A stretch of 64,000 nucleotides of DNA from Ricinus communis (taxonomy: Eukaryota; Streptophyta; Magnoliopsida; Malpighiales; Euphorbiaceae): positions 2,266,501 to 2,330,500 of the forward strand of contig NC_063265.1 in assembly GCF_019578655.1 (NCBI RefSeq), written 5' to 3'. Below are positions 25,865-37,695 of this stretch, in pieces. The position numbers and the translations under genes were made by a program. The notes under the pieces are model-generated. The model was not told where the DNA came from. It searched no databases and was given only the letters and a program-made list of their open reading frames with translations. The number at the start of each line of letters is the position of its first letter. Position 1 is the first letter of the stretch.

Positions 25865-26479
25865 GAAATAAAGTGTAATTTGGCCACTAATTTTGTCACA
25901 TGGGCTCAATTTAGTCATTTTCTAAATTTATGGATTTTTTAGTCTAAACATTTGCATATTTGGCTCAAATTAACCTATATTGAAAAACAATCACTCTCAC
26001 TTGAAAATAAAAAATAATTAAGGGATTAATAATAGATTTAAAAACTATTTTACAATTTTAGTACAATTAATGTAATTAAACAATAAGTAGCTATTATCAC
26101 CATTATTTTCGCTGAAACCACTCTTACCTCCATTGCTATCGGCACCACTACTACTGTATTTGTCTCATTCACTGTCATTATTAAGAAAAGACATTAAGAA
26201 CACTATGGCAATATTTATATTTTTATTGTGTTTTATTTAAATATCAATATATATTTTTTAATTTAAATAAATTAATATTACAAACTAATATTTTTTTTTA
26301 TTTCTTTCTATCCACTCTCTTTCTAGGGAGTGTATAACTCACTCTCTCATTTTTGTAAAAAATATGGCTTATTTGAGCTAAATATGTAAAAACTTGAACT
26401 AAAATGTCCAACAATTTAAAAAAAAATGGCTAAATTGAACTCAAACAATAAAATTAATGGCTAAATTGGACTTTATTCC
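25865..26479. mobile_element. MITE with 9-bp target duplication (Mutator-like)
   Basis: A 615-bp element. The left terminus GAAATAAAGTGTAATTTGGC and inverted right terminus GGAATAAAGTCCAATTTAGC continue as arms of over 100 bp. Flanks are TTTTTATGT (25856-25864) and TTTTTATAT (26480-26488), 8 of 9 identical. The interior holds a CAC/CAT-rich block (26095-26170). No coding capacity. Confidence 0.8.
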
Positions 26480-26488
26480 TTTTTATAT

Positions 26489-27529
26489 ATGTGTTCATTC
26501 AATTAGCTGTTAACTAGTTTTTAAGCTTCCTCATCGGACAAATTGTTATATCAATTATTACATTTTATGTTTAATTTAATTTATAATTAGAAATAGTTGT
26601 CTAATAAATAAATATAAAAAGTATAAATAACTTAAAAATTATCAAGATGGAAAAAAATATAGAATATATGAATGACAAAGTAATAATTTACATTAGAATA
26701 GTAGTGGTAACAACTAATAACTTTTCAATTATCAAAAGGGAGATCATAATACATAAAATTAGTACAATAGAAAAAATAAGAGTTATTAATAAGATATAAA
26801 ATTAATAGAGGAGGCGAATATAGTTATATTAATATTAATTGACAATTAATATGGTATTAAAGATGAAAGAAATTAAAATTATTCTTTCATAAAAAAATAA
26901 AACTAAAAGCTCATTGTAATTTAAGAAAATAACTTTAAAATCATAAAATTTAAAACTTAAAACTAAAATCATGCTTATATATATATAGTTGTTTTAGCAA
27001 GATACATATGTAGCACTTTTAGCTTTTAGTTAAAGCTCAATCAAACTCTTAAAGCTTAAAGTAGCTTTATTACATTTTTAAAGTTTGAAGTATATAATAA
27101 TTACATGCTTGAAGCTAATTTTGTCTATTTCACACTAATATGAGATTCAGTTAATCTAGTTTAATCCCTTCTTAATTGCTGGAGGAAAACTAAAATCCTA
27201 GTTCTAAATAAATTTCTACAATTATATGCCATATAATATTATCATTAAGCATATAATAAAATTAAAATATGTGATACACAAAATTCAACTATTATTTTAA
27301 GTACAATATTGAGCAATGAAATTTAATGTTACCACATGAAGGACCAATTTTGGACTTGAAAATCTATTTAGAGGTTGGAATGGTGAATCACTTGCAAGTT
27401 GCTAAAAGCAAAAATAAAAATACTTTTTTTAATTAAAGAAAAATAGAACACAAATATTAAAAGTACTAAAAATCTAAATATACAAATGCTAAGTTTATTG
27501 TTTATAGCAAGACATTTTCAGAATTGAGC
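26489..27529. other. AT-rich intergenic DNA
   Basis: No gene or defined repeat recognised. Part may be the 3' untranslated region or LTR of the Athila-like element whose integrase lies immediately to the right. Confidence 0.45.
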
Positions 27530-28860
27530 TGAAGTTGGTAGTGTATCAATGCACTCCACTTCATTTTCACATGTCATTCTTCATAATAAGGCTTTAAATG
27601 TCAGTCATTCACTTTGAATTGCTCTTGTGTCTTATTGTTGTACAATTCCACTGCATCATGGGAAAATACTATTACTACTTCAAAAGATTCATTCCACCTA
27701 GACTTAAGCTAGACTGGAAAAGGTTTAAAACGCGAGTTAAATAATAAAACTTTTATTCTAGAGACAAAAGACTTATGAAGTAGAATCTTATCGTGTTGCC
27801 TCTTGGTTCTTTCTTTGTATAGTTTAGTATTCTCCTATGCCTCACTATACATTTCTTCTAGCTCATTTAAGTGCGATAGGCATTCTTCCTGCTTTGGTTA
27901 AGTTCATGTTAAGCTCTATAATAGCCAATAAGTTTTATGCTTTAATTCAACCGGTAAATAGCAAGCTTTGCCATATATTAGCCTATAAGAATTCATTCCA
28001 ATGGGTGTTTTATAAGTCGTGCAATATGTTCGAAGAGCATTGTTCAAGTGTACAGCCCATCTTTTCTAGATGGGCAAACTGATTTCTCAAGTACTAAGTT
28101 AATATGCCTATTGCTTACCTCCACTTGCCTGATGTTTGTGGGTGATAAGGAGTTACAACTCTATGAGTTACTGCATATTTTTTAAGTAAAACACTAAATG
28201 CCTTGTTGCAAAAATGGATTCCCTCATCACTAATGATTGCTTTAGGTGTTCCAAACCTACAAAAATTATTATCTTTGATAAATTTATAGATAATATTAGC
28301 ATCATTAGTTTGGGTAGCAATTGCTTCCACTTATTTAGACATTTAATCAACAGTAACAAATATATATTCATAGCCATGTAAAGGTGGAAAAGGTCTCATA
28401 AAATCAATACTCCAAATATCAAACAATTCAACTGTAAGATTAAAAGTTTGAGGCATTTAATTTTTTTTTTTCAATATTTCCACTTCTTTGGCATCTGTCA
28501 CATTTTGTGCAAAATAAATGAGCATCCTTAAATAATGAAAGCCAAAAGAAACTTGGTTAAAGAACTTTGTAGGTTGTCTTCTTACCACCAAAATGACCTC
28601 ACCAAAATTCACATAGTTGGATTAATATCCTTAATATCAAAAATCCCCCATCCAATTCATTTCTTAAGTCTCTTTAACTCTTTAATAGTTGCCTCTTCTT
28701 CAAAAGGGGAAAGATCAAGTGCTACAATTTCTGGATATATATCTCTCTCTCCTAAAAAGATATACTTAAGTATTTTAGGTAATTCTTTAAGTTCAAAGTT
28801 TAGGTGGTTCATTAAAAATCCCTATTTCATTTTCAAAGGAAAAATCTAAAATTTCATTGA
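27530..28860 (-). pseudogene. Athila-like Ty3/gypsy: RT N-terminal scrap fused to integrase by internal deletion
   Basis: On the minus strand 28860-28560 encodes the stretch just before the RT catalytic core (KYIFLGERDIYPEIVALDLS, then IGWGIFDIKDINPTM). The next recognisable sequence, from about 28540 down, is the integrase zinc-binding end and catalytic core: KWVEAIATQTNDA, IISDEGIHFCNKAF around 28240-28200 (with the second catalytic Asp), and TPYHPQTSG at about 28140. C-terminal integrase sequence follows with frameshifts to about 27540. The RT catalytic part and RNase H are absent, so an internal deletion at about 28,550 is inferred. Confidence 0.82.
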
Positions 28861-29029
28861 TACTTTCATCTAATGATATTGGAATAGTTTCATCTAATTT
28901 ATCATGAAGGTCTAGGACTTCCTCATCTATGTTCTCCTCTATTTTTTCCAATATTAAAGCAACCTCTGACCTATCATCTCTATCTTATAAATATGTTTCA
29001 TATATAAAATAATCTAAACAATCAACATA

Positions 29030-29863
29030 TTAACATTCATCAATTAAAATACTAGGAGATAAAGTTAGAGAATCAAATACTTTAAATTCTACAGTCTTTC
29101 CCAAGACTATCATAGTCAGCTTCCCATTATGCACTTCAATAAATATTTTGGTAGTTTCCATGAAAGGTCTACCAAGGAGTATAGTTTGTTCCTTATCTCT
29201 TGCTAGTGTATTTTCCATGTCAAGAATAATAAAATCAGCAGGGATTATCAGTTTACCTACTGAATTAGCAAATCCTCCACTATGCCATTTGGATACTTTA
29301 TTGACCTGTTAGTAACTGTAGAGACATTGTGGTTGGTTTTTAATTCTCCTAAGTCAACTTATGCATAAATTGAGTAAGACATTAAGTTGATGCTTGCTCC
29401 CAATCTAATATGGCTTTTGCAACTTCCTTATCCCCCATTGTAATATCAATGGTAAAGCTCTTGAGATCTTTCATCTTAGGGTGTAGTTATTGTTGAAGAA
29501 AAACACTTACTGTTTCAGAGACCATTATTTTATTATTATTTCCATATCTCATTTTGTTGAAAATAAGCTCCTTAAAGAACTTAGCATAAGCTAACATACT
29601 TCTGATAACATTAGCTTGCTCAGATTGACTTGGCAATTTTTCTTTCTTATGTTCTTGAACAGCTTCAGTAATTTGTCCAATTTGAGTTTCTAATCGCTTT
29701 ATTGAAGCTTCAATGGAATTAGTTTTCTTCTCATTCCTCTCATTCCTCTCCATCCTATCATGGGTAGCTGTCATAAAAGATTGGATTGTTTCCTCTAAAC
29801 TTACTTTTCTTTGAGGGGCTTGTCCTTGATTTTGGGATGGAGGGTTTTGATTTCTTAGGTATT
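29030..29863 (-). pseudogene. Athila-like gag C-terminus and protease
   Basis: Minus-strand 29863-29487 encodes a Gln/Asn/Pro-rich gag tail followed by a coiled-coil-like segment (IKRLETQIGQITEAVQ) and AKFFKELIFNKMRYG. The protease-related region at 29218-29030 has ILLGRPFMETTKIFIEVHNG, the downstream strand of the retroviral-type aspartic protease fold. Frameshifts separate these blocks. It is continuous with the gag part at 31514-32640 if the nested insertions 29864-31506 are discounted. Confidence 0.8.
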
Positions 29864-30012
29864 GATAACTTGGTCAAGAAAGATAAACTATCAATAAGGT
29901 CTTCAAGTCTTACCCGAGCTTTGATGTACTTGAGACAATGGTTGATGGAGCCGAGCAAAAAAGCTATTGCGAGCAGAGCACATAACAAAGTCTTCATCCA
30001 ATGCTTTCTAAT

Positions 30013-31421
30013 TAGAACTGAGCATGGATCTCTGATTCCTTACCAGCCAGGATACAGAATGAAAAAATACCGAGGCAAATAATCAAAATTTTTTATAACC
30101 GAATTGAATTGATCCGAATTTTTACTATTATACGGTGTACTTGATTCTTTAGTAAAACTGCAGTGCATATTACCGATCCAGCTTTCATCGACCATACCAG
30201 GAACCAAATTTTTACACATATATTTATTAATAATTATTTATATTATATAAATGATACCTATTAAAAATAACTATAATATTATAAAATACTTTATACTCTA
30301 TAAGAAAATTATTTTATATTTATCATTTTAAATAATTCAAACAATTATTGTCGAAATAAGAAAAAAATACTACATTTAAAAGTAACTATAATATGTATAC
30401 TCTGTAAAAAAAAAGTATATATTAATATATTATATACTATACTAATACTAATATACATTACTATAATACTAAATTTATAATTTACTATCTACTAACTAAA
30501 CCCTAATACATTTTCTTACCACATACTACAAGTCTGCACCTAACAATTTGAACACACTGTCTTCCTCTTTAGAACATACCGCCGCACCTCCCATTTTGCA
30601 ATTCAGAAAGACAAAATCCCTAAGGCAAATTTCTAGATAGAAAATCAAAAGGAAGAAGGAAGAAATTAGATCGCGTAGATGTTTTCCTATTCAGAACACA
30701 CCGCCGCACCTCTCAATTTTCAATTCAGAAAGACAAAATCCCTAAGGCAAATTTCTCAACAAAAAATCAAAAGGAAGAAGGAGAAATTTGCTAGCCTAGA
30801 CGTCTTCCTCTTTAGCGCCACACATAATTGGCTCGCAGAAAGGCAGAAGCAAGAATTGGCTTGCGTAGACGTCTTCCTCTTTAGCGCTCTCTCTTCCCAT
30901 AATTGTGCCGCCATTGCTCAATCTCGGGTATTTTTTTCTTTTACTTTTTTATTTTTATTTTGCTGGGTAGATTGTTGGCTGCAACTACGAAAAATATTTT
31001 ATTTTAATGATTGCCGTCTGTAAAGTATTTTTATGCTAGCAGTAACATATATTTTAATAGTTTATATTTGAACATTGAATGAATTATTATATTTACAAGT
31101 GACTGAATTATAAAATATGTTGTTCAAGAATGTGATTGCAATTCTAATTCAGGTTTTAATGCTACTTTTTTTAGGTTGGTAATCATATTTTCTCTATATA
31201 TATTTGATTAAAGATGAGATTAAAGTTGTATTTTTAAAATTTTTTAGAACCAAAAAAGCACCGAACCGAACTGTATTTAACCGTAAAAATTGGTACAATA
31301 CGGTATGGATCCTTTTATGTTTGATATGGTACTGGTATCTTCAACTTTAAAAGAATCAAGGTTTGGTATGGTACTGGTGATTTATAGATAACTGAATTGG
31401 ACTGATCCGTACTCAGCCTTA
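30013..31421. mobile_element. hAT-type non-autonomous element, nested in the MITE
   Basis: The 18-bp termini are TAGAACTGAGCATGGATC and, inverted, TAAGGCTGAGTACGGATC (14 of 18 identical). TTTCTAAT lies directly outside both ends (30005-30012 and 31422-31429), a perfect 8-bp target duplication, which is the hAT signature. Subterminal regions carry ACCGAA/ACGGT-type repeats (30098-30145 and 31260-31320). No transposase is encoded. The interior has tandem repeats (separate entry). Confidence 0.9.
30571..30789 (+). repeat. Two ~98-bp direct repeats inside the hAT element
   Basis: Copies at 30571-30667 and 30692-30789 share ACCGCCGCACCTC, ATTCAGAAAGACAAAATCCC and AATCAAAAGGAAGAAGG. A second short repeat, GTAGACGTCTTCCTCTTTAG or close variants, appears at about 30555, 30796 and 30866. 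The mildly GC-richer content suggests captured host leader sequence, but no source gene is recognised. Confidence 0.8.
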
Positions 31422-31513
31422 TTTCTAATCATTGGTTTAGATACACCGGAGCTCGGGTCAGACTTGAAGATCTTGTTGATAGCTTACCTTTCTTAACCAA
31501 GTAATCAGGTATT

Positions 31514-32690
31514 GAGGCTCTTGGTTTTGATATTAGGCTGATTTTAGTTTCTTGATAATTGTGATGGATTTTAGTTATTATTTCTCCAAGAGAAATTTGG
31601 ATAGTTTCTCCAACCTAGATTATAGGTGTTGGAATATGCATTATTCCTAAGTTTCCTAGACTAATAAAATTCCATCAAATTAACCTGTTCGTAGTGATTT
31701 CTTGCATAATTCTCATAAGATGAGCAAACATTAGCATCACAACCATAAATTACACCTATTTAGTTAATTCAGCTATTTGCATAGCCATCTTATTATTAGA
31801 GACAATTTCATTCACTCCTACTCTTTTTATTCTCACACTCTTTTATTGTGAATTGGCTTCTAATATCTCAAAGATATCATAAACCTCATCAGCAATATTT
31901 TCTAACATAGCACCCCTAGCTGCATTATCAACCATACATTAATATTATTGTGTTAACCTATCATAAAATGACTACTTAGTAATGGAAGTGGGTATCCATG
32001 GTGTGGGCATTACAATAAAAGTGATTTGAAGCGATCACATGCTACACAAAAGGACTCCACATCCTTTTGGTAAAAGTTAGAGAACTTAATTCTTTGGTCT
32101 CTTGATGTGAGTAAAATTTACTCATAAAACTTTGATAAACTTTATCTCAAATTCTCAAAGAATTAGGAGGAAAAGTCATTAACTAAGTCTTTACTTTTTT
32201 CTTTAATGAGTAAGAAAAATATCTTATCTTTAATTAGTCCTCATTTAATCCAGATAATCGAAATGTATGAACTATAGCATAAAACTCCCTGATAAATGTT
32301 AATGCATCCTCACTAGGCATGTCATAAAATGAAGGAAGTATATTAAAATTAATGTTCTTAAGTTTATAATTTATAGATGTATCACCTAGATCTATACATG
32401 AAGTAATATTACTTGTTATAAGCCGAGCATAATCCTTTATAACCATTCACCTTTCAGCTGCTACTTGTCTTTGATCATTCACCGTTATTTGAACCTCTTC
32501 TTCTAACTCTTCTTTAGTTTTTTCTCAAAGTTTTCTTATTTTAGTCTTGGAGGTACGAACTCACTCTCTACTTTTTGATCATTTTTTGCCTTTTTAACAG
32601 CTGATCTCAAGTTGTAGGAATTTTGAATTAATGAATCACCTGATTTAGTTTTCCTGCTAGGTATACAAATCAAAATAAAATTTTAGATTT
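31514..32690 (-). pseudogene. Athila-like gag N-terminal and central part
   Basis: The minus strand from about 32640 shows an Athila-style gag opening (YNLRSAVKKAKNDQKVESEF, VPPRL), then at 32446-32234 a block with LPSFYDMPSEDALTFIREFY, the conserved gag core of this clade. Degenerate sequence follows down to NLGWRNYPNFSW near 31625. Stops and frameshifts are frequent. The frame continues on the far side of the nested insertions at 29863. Confidence 0.78.
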
Positions 32691-35690
32691 AAAATTTAAA
32701 AATCAAATATAAAAATCAAATAAAAACACATAAACAAAACACAATAAAACAAAAATAAACTTTATGATAAAAAAATAGAATATTCATAAATATAATAAAC
32801 TATAAAATAAATATGCAATAATTATGATGTATGAAAACTATATATGATAAAAAAATAGTATTTAACCTAGCCATATAATTAGCAATCGGCTTGTTTTACC
32901 CTTAAGCTCAGATCTAATAAATAAGATGGTGATGTGTCTTTTCTTTTATCCACTCAAACTAACAATGCAACTAAATTTTTTCCTACCAACATAGATTGAA
33001 GTAAAGATAGTGTCTCTAATACATTCAACCTAAATAATTTCATAACAAATATTATTATTATATTAATATGATGGTCAACTAATAACAATAATTGAAACTA
33101 ACAAAAATATGGAGGTAAAAAAATCATTCATCAACTAAATAAATAACAAGATTTATATATAAGCAAAAAGACTAAACTAAATACTTATGAAACTAGTCTG
33201 ACATATTTAATTCAATGGTCATTATATTAAATAGAAAGACATAAAAATAAAATAGAAAGTAAAAGCTCCTTTGAAATCTAGAATCTTTCAAGGTATGAAG
33301 ATGATTGGTCCTCATTCTCCACTTCTTGAAAATCTTCTTAGTTCTTAAAAGAATAATGAAAACTAATGCTGAAATGTTTGTGAAAAATGAACTATAGAGA
33401 ATGTGGAGAGATGAATAATGGACAGATACAGACTAAATGTGTATATTATTATGTATCTAATCTCCAATAATTGTAGAGATTACTTTTGCAAAGTCCCCCT
33501 CAAAATACAAAACTTTTGAGAGTTATCTTCTGCAACTCTTAACTATTCTAACTTAACTAAATAACTAATAACATAATTACAAAAAGACTTAACTAATTCT
33601 CCCTTGGATCTTGATATATTCAGCTAAGCCTATGAAATTAGTAGTCCATGCATCTTTAATTCTGAATCTTGGCAGCAACAGTCCTTTGTAAGCCCATTTA
33701 TAAGTATTTAAGTTCATGTTTTTTATTTCTTTACTAATAATACTTGAAATTTGACAATAAAGCTAAAGTGAGATAATAAGCACATATTTCTATATATTTT
33801 TATATATTTCTTAATAATAAATAAGCTATATATATATTAGATATCAATTTGTATAATTGGAAGGATCCTATCATGTATAAATTGGTATTCAGTCTTCTCC
33901 TACCTCTCCATTTATTAATTTAATATTATATTATGCTATTCATTTTCTTGCCCACATTTTATATATTCACAACAAATATACTTTCAAATTATATTATAAA
34001 TATAAATTTTTTAATATCATGTTCGATTAAAAATCTGTCAAGAAATTTATTTTATTTGAGAAAAGTACATAAAAAAATAAAATAGAAAGAGATATTTTGG
34101 TTTTATAGAATATATTGACAAATTAATATGGAATTCATTTGGAAATTTTATATATTTTATTAAAATTTAGTTTAACTATAACCAATTCCACACAAGTTTG
34201 ATTATAGAGGGTTTTAATTAACTTTCATTCATTCAAAACACATAAACTTTGAATTATCAATGAACTTCATAAATTTTATAGATTTCAACTAAATACAATA
34301 TGAAGAACGATATTGCTATATATCATATATGCAAGGTTCCTCCTTGTAGCATTTTTTCCTTAGAAAAATTGTATTGAGAATTGAATTTATTTTATTATTA
34401 TTACTATTTTGGAAAAATTGGGCATCAAAGTTTTGAGAATATTGAGAATTGAAGTTTGCGATTGAGACATGAAATGGAGCAGCAGCATGTATATCCATGC
34501 ATTTTCCTACACTTTTGGCGGACAATTTATTTATAGCTTCTTAATACATTTGTACACTAATGCATGATAATATTAAAGATGAATAAACTTGAATCAAAAT
34601 TATAACCATTTAAATTTTTAAAATTAGAGTGCCTCTCTCTCTCTCAAAAACCTCTCAAAAAATTCTATTTTTTTTTTTAATTTAGGGTACCTCTGTTTTA
34701 AAAGCAAGAATAAAAAAAAATTATCCTGATTTTTATCCAATTATACTCGTTTAAAAATATCTTTAAGATCAATTCATTGGCCTTACAAAGTCATTGAGTA
34801 CAAATTGACAATTAATAAAAGCAACTAGTTCTTTGTTACATGGACTTTTTGATTATTGTTATTAATTTTTTTTTATTTTCTATATACTATTTGTTTTGTT
34901 AAATGAAATATTTATTTTCTTCAAAAAAAAAAAAAATTGAAAGCAATTGATTGAATGACAAAAATTATTATTTTGTTGTTCAATTAACAAATAAATAATA
35001 AGACTTTTTTTTTTACCGATAGACGATATAACAATCATTCTTTATCAAAAACCTGATTGTTTCACATAATTAAAATTTGAATAATGAACATAATAATTCT
35101 CCAACAATTACATAAATCAGGTTTTGATACCACTGAAAAATTCTAAAGACTGGAATATAATATGATATTTCCTTAGGGCAGTGATCATACACAATGTAAA
35201 TATCTTTTTTTTTTTAAAAATCTAAAAATAAGAATGTTAAACATGAATCTGCATTGCCTATTTAATAGATTATAAAAGACTTACCAATAAATAGTTGTGT
35301 ATCTTAGAAAACACATTCTTTGATTATCAATTTTTCTCTGAGAAACACATTGTGTGGGAACCATCACACACTTTGAAAATATTATTTAGTACATAATGGA
35401 TCACTTAATTACGTTGGACCAACAATATTTATTGCAATAACCTTCTTAATTAATGGCGAAATAATAATGTTTGCAGAAGCGTTCAAAATTCATCAAAAAA
35501 GGGAAATAAATATTAAATTACAAACTTTCGATTATTATTAATTCCTTACTCATTGCAATCTATCGAATTGGAAAATTTTCCCGTCACTCTATCAAAAAGG
35601 AAATAAAAGGAAAAAATTAAATTCTCCATTATTGGCTCCGGTGAATGCAAAAAGAGAAAAAAGGGGAAAGGAAAAAAATAGGCAACTTCG
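32691..35690. other. AT-rich DNA, no gene recognised
   Basis: The right part of the Athila-like element (leader/LTR) would be expected in the first 1-2 kb, but no LTR ends or PBS could be fixed. The remainder is AT-rich with several homopolymer runs. Confidence 0.45.
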
Positions 35691-35705
35691 AAGGAACTCG
35701 CAATG

Positions 35706-35936
35706 CCACGTGGAAGCCCATTATCGTTTGTCTCATCTAGAACAACATGAGCCAAACACGAGCATTTGTCCTACGTGGGAACGTTCACTTGCATGAGTGG
35801 GGCCAGTTCCAAAGAAGAAAGCGGCATTGACGTGGGACCCAGACAAGAAACACGTGGACTGCCAAGGTGGCAATTGTTGGGAGGGAGACAAAAGTGTGTG
35901 AGTCATTTAGAAGCACGTGAAATTCACACGCGTGGG
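35706..35936. promoter_or_regulatory. Cluster of ACGT-core (G-box/ABRE-like) motifs
   Basis: Within 231 bases there are CCACGTGG (35706-35713), TACGTGG (35772-35778), GACGTGGG (35829-35836), CACGTGG (35851-35857), GCACGTGA (35913-35920) and ACGCGTGG (35928-35935). G-boxes and ABREs bind bZIP/bHLH factors. The local sequence is clearly less AT-rich than its surroundings. No plausible coding gene starts within about 1 kb on either strand; the nearest host gene is the OPT gene 3.3 kb downstream. The regulatory role is inference. Confidence 0.55.
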
Positions 35937-35990
35937 AAAAGCAGCAGCAGCAAGCCATTTCCCACTAATACGATCGCTGTTTAGCGTTTA

Positions 35991-36800
35991 TTTTACAGAC
36001 TCGTATCACACTTCCCATAACTAATTAATACGAACCAATACTACTAAACTACCCCTATTGGATTAGAGACAATTTTGCCACTGGAAAGTGCAAACATAAC
36101 CAAACCCTTTTTCTGCAATTAATTTAGGTTAATTACCAAAAAGAAATATTTTTTCTGAAAACATGCCTTTCTGTCATTGCGTTCTTAAATTACATTCTCA
36201 GTGCTCGAGTTTTTATAAATATTTATTTAAAGTGTGCATTAGATAAAATCAGAATAATTCTCTGACCAGTTTTTATCTAATAGAATATTAGAAATGGAGG
36301 ATGACATTTCTAATTAGGTATGCCATTCTCAATTAATTTTAAGGTCTGAATTATAAGAAAATTAACTCTTGACAATATTTTATCAGAATATAAAATTTAA
36401 TTACTTTTCACATTTTTGAGCTATTAATTAAGTAAAATCTGAGATGTGAATAGCAAATATTTGTTGGTGTAAGCACAGTATAAAGATACACCAATATAAA
36501 ACAATAACTTTGAAATAGTTTTAAATTCTAATTTTTACTAAATAAATTTTCTATAATAAAAATTATTTGCTTACAATCTTTTCACTCATTAGCGTATATA
36601 TATGCACTCACATCTTATATTAAATTTTCGACTGGTTTGGATGTTATATTTGTTTCTCTTGTATTAGGTTTGGTTTGTTAGTCCCTGTTAATGTCAACTT
36701 AATTATTTTATTTAATAAAAAGGAAAAAAAATAGAACGAAGACTTATTAACTATGCAACTTTCGTCCTTATTTAATAAAATCTCACTGGCACGTTAAAAG
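35991..36800. other. AT-rich intergenic DNA
   Basis: No gene or element recognised. Confidence 0.5.
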
Positions 36801-37695
36801 AGTAAATTCGCTCCTTAGTATTAAATTTCTGAATCTTTAATTGGTATTGATATTTTAATTTTAAATTTTAAATTTTTAATATTGCCTACTATTTTTCTTG
36901 ATATATTTTTACTGGTGTGTTTATTAGAGATGAAATATTTTTAATTGATTTATCATATTAAAATATTTATTTTATTAAGTAGTCAGAGGGGCTTTATGAA
37001 TTAAGGAGAAAACTAAAGAAAAACTCTAGCTATTTCTTCTCTTTCTCTCTTATTTTTTTTGTTCTCTATTAAAGTTTCATCTTTTCAGCGATAGTTCTTT
37101 TTAATATTAATATTATTTTAAAAATTTTATAGTCTTTTATTATGAGAGTGTTGTATTTTCCCCCACGAGAGTAGTGAAAAGAAAAAAAAAGATTCAATAC
37201 AACATTCAAACATTTGGGCTTGGCAAAAAATACCTATAAAATCGATATGTGGCTTAGTGCCACTGAGTGAAGTGTTCTTCCCACATAATTAAAATTTAAT
37301 ACTCTGTCAATATGATTAATGATTGTCAAGAATAAAATTTTTTACACGTAATTTTTAATGTTTGATATTTTTTTAGTCTTTTATAACAAAATGTACTTAT
37401 TAATCCTGATTAATAGAATATCCATATTTTTTCTGACAGAGATAAAAGAAAAAAATTTCATGTACTTAGTAGGATAAATTATTAGTAACTTAACATTATT
37501 GATGTGACGGATCAATTAAAAATATTATATTCTTAATGACCATGTAAGTTAAAATAATTAAAAAATATTGTATTTATCTTAAACTAAAATAAAAATAAAA
37601 ATAAAAATAAAAATACTAATATAAAAAAATTAAATATTAATATCAATTTAATAGAATCTTCAAAAATTTAGTATTAATGAAGCAATTTATTCCAT
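36801..37695. mobile_element. Inverted-repeat element, about 0.9 kb
   Basis: The left arm (about 36802-36865: TTAGTATTAAATTTCTGAAT, TTGGTATTGATATTTTAATT) pairs with the right arm read inverted (TTAATACTAAATTTTTGAAG, TTGATATTAATATTTAATTT) ending near 37693. No coding capacity. Ends are approximate and no target duplication was fixed. Confidence 0.55.

Larger units (their letters stand above)
29864..31506. mobile_element. Foldback MITE (about 226 bp before being split) inserted in gypsy gag
   Basis: The left arm (29864-29948) begins GATAACTTGGTCAAGAAAG; the right arm (31428-31506, read inverted) begins GATTACTTGGTTAAGAAAG. The two arms match at roughly 80-85% by eye over about 80 bases, including GAGCTCGGGT/AAGCTCGGGT. 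AGGTATT flanks the unit at 29857-29863 and 31507-31513 as a direct repeat (9 bases with one mismatch if shifted by one). Discounting the nested element 30013-31421 and one target copy leaves 226 bp. The duplication length of 7-9 leaves the superfamily open. Confidence 0.75.

Noticed and set aside
30679..31023. 114-residue + strand open frame
   Set aside because: Spans tandem repeats inside the hAT element, with no domain; not treated as a gene.
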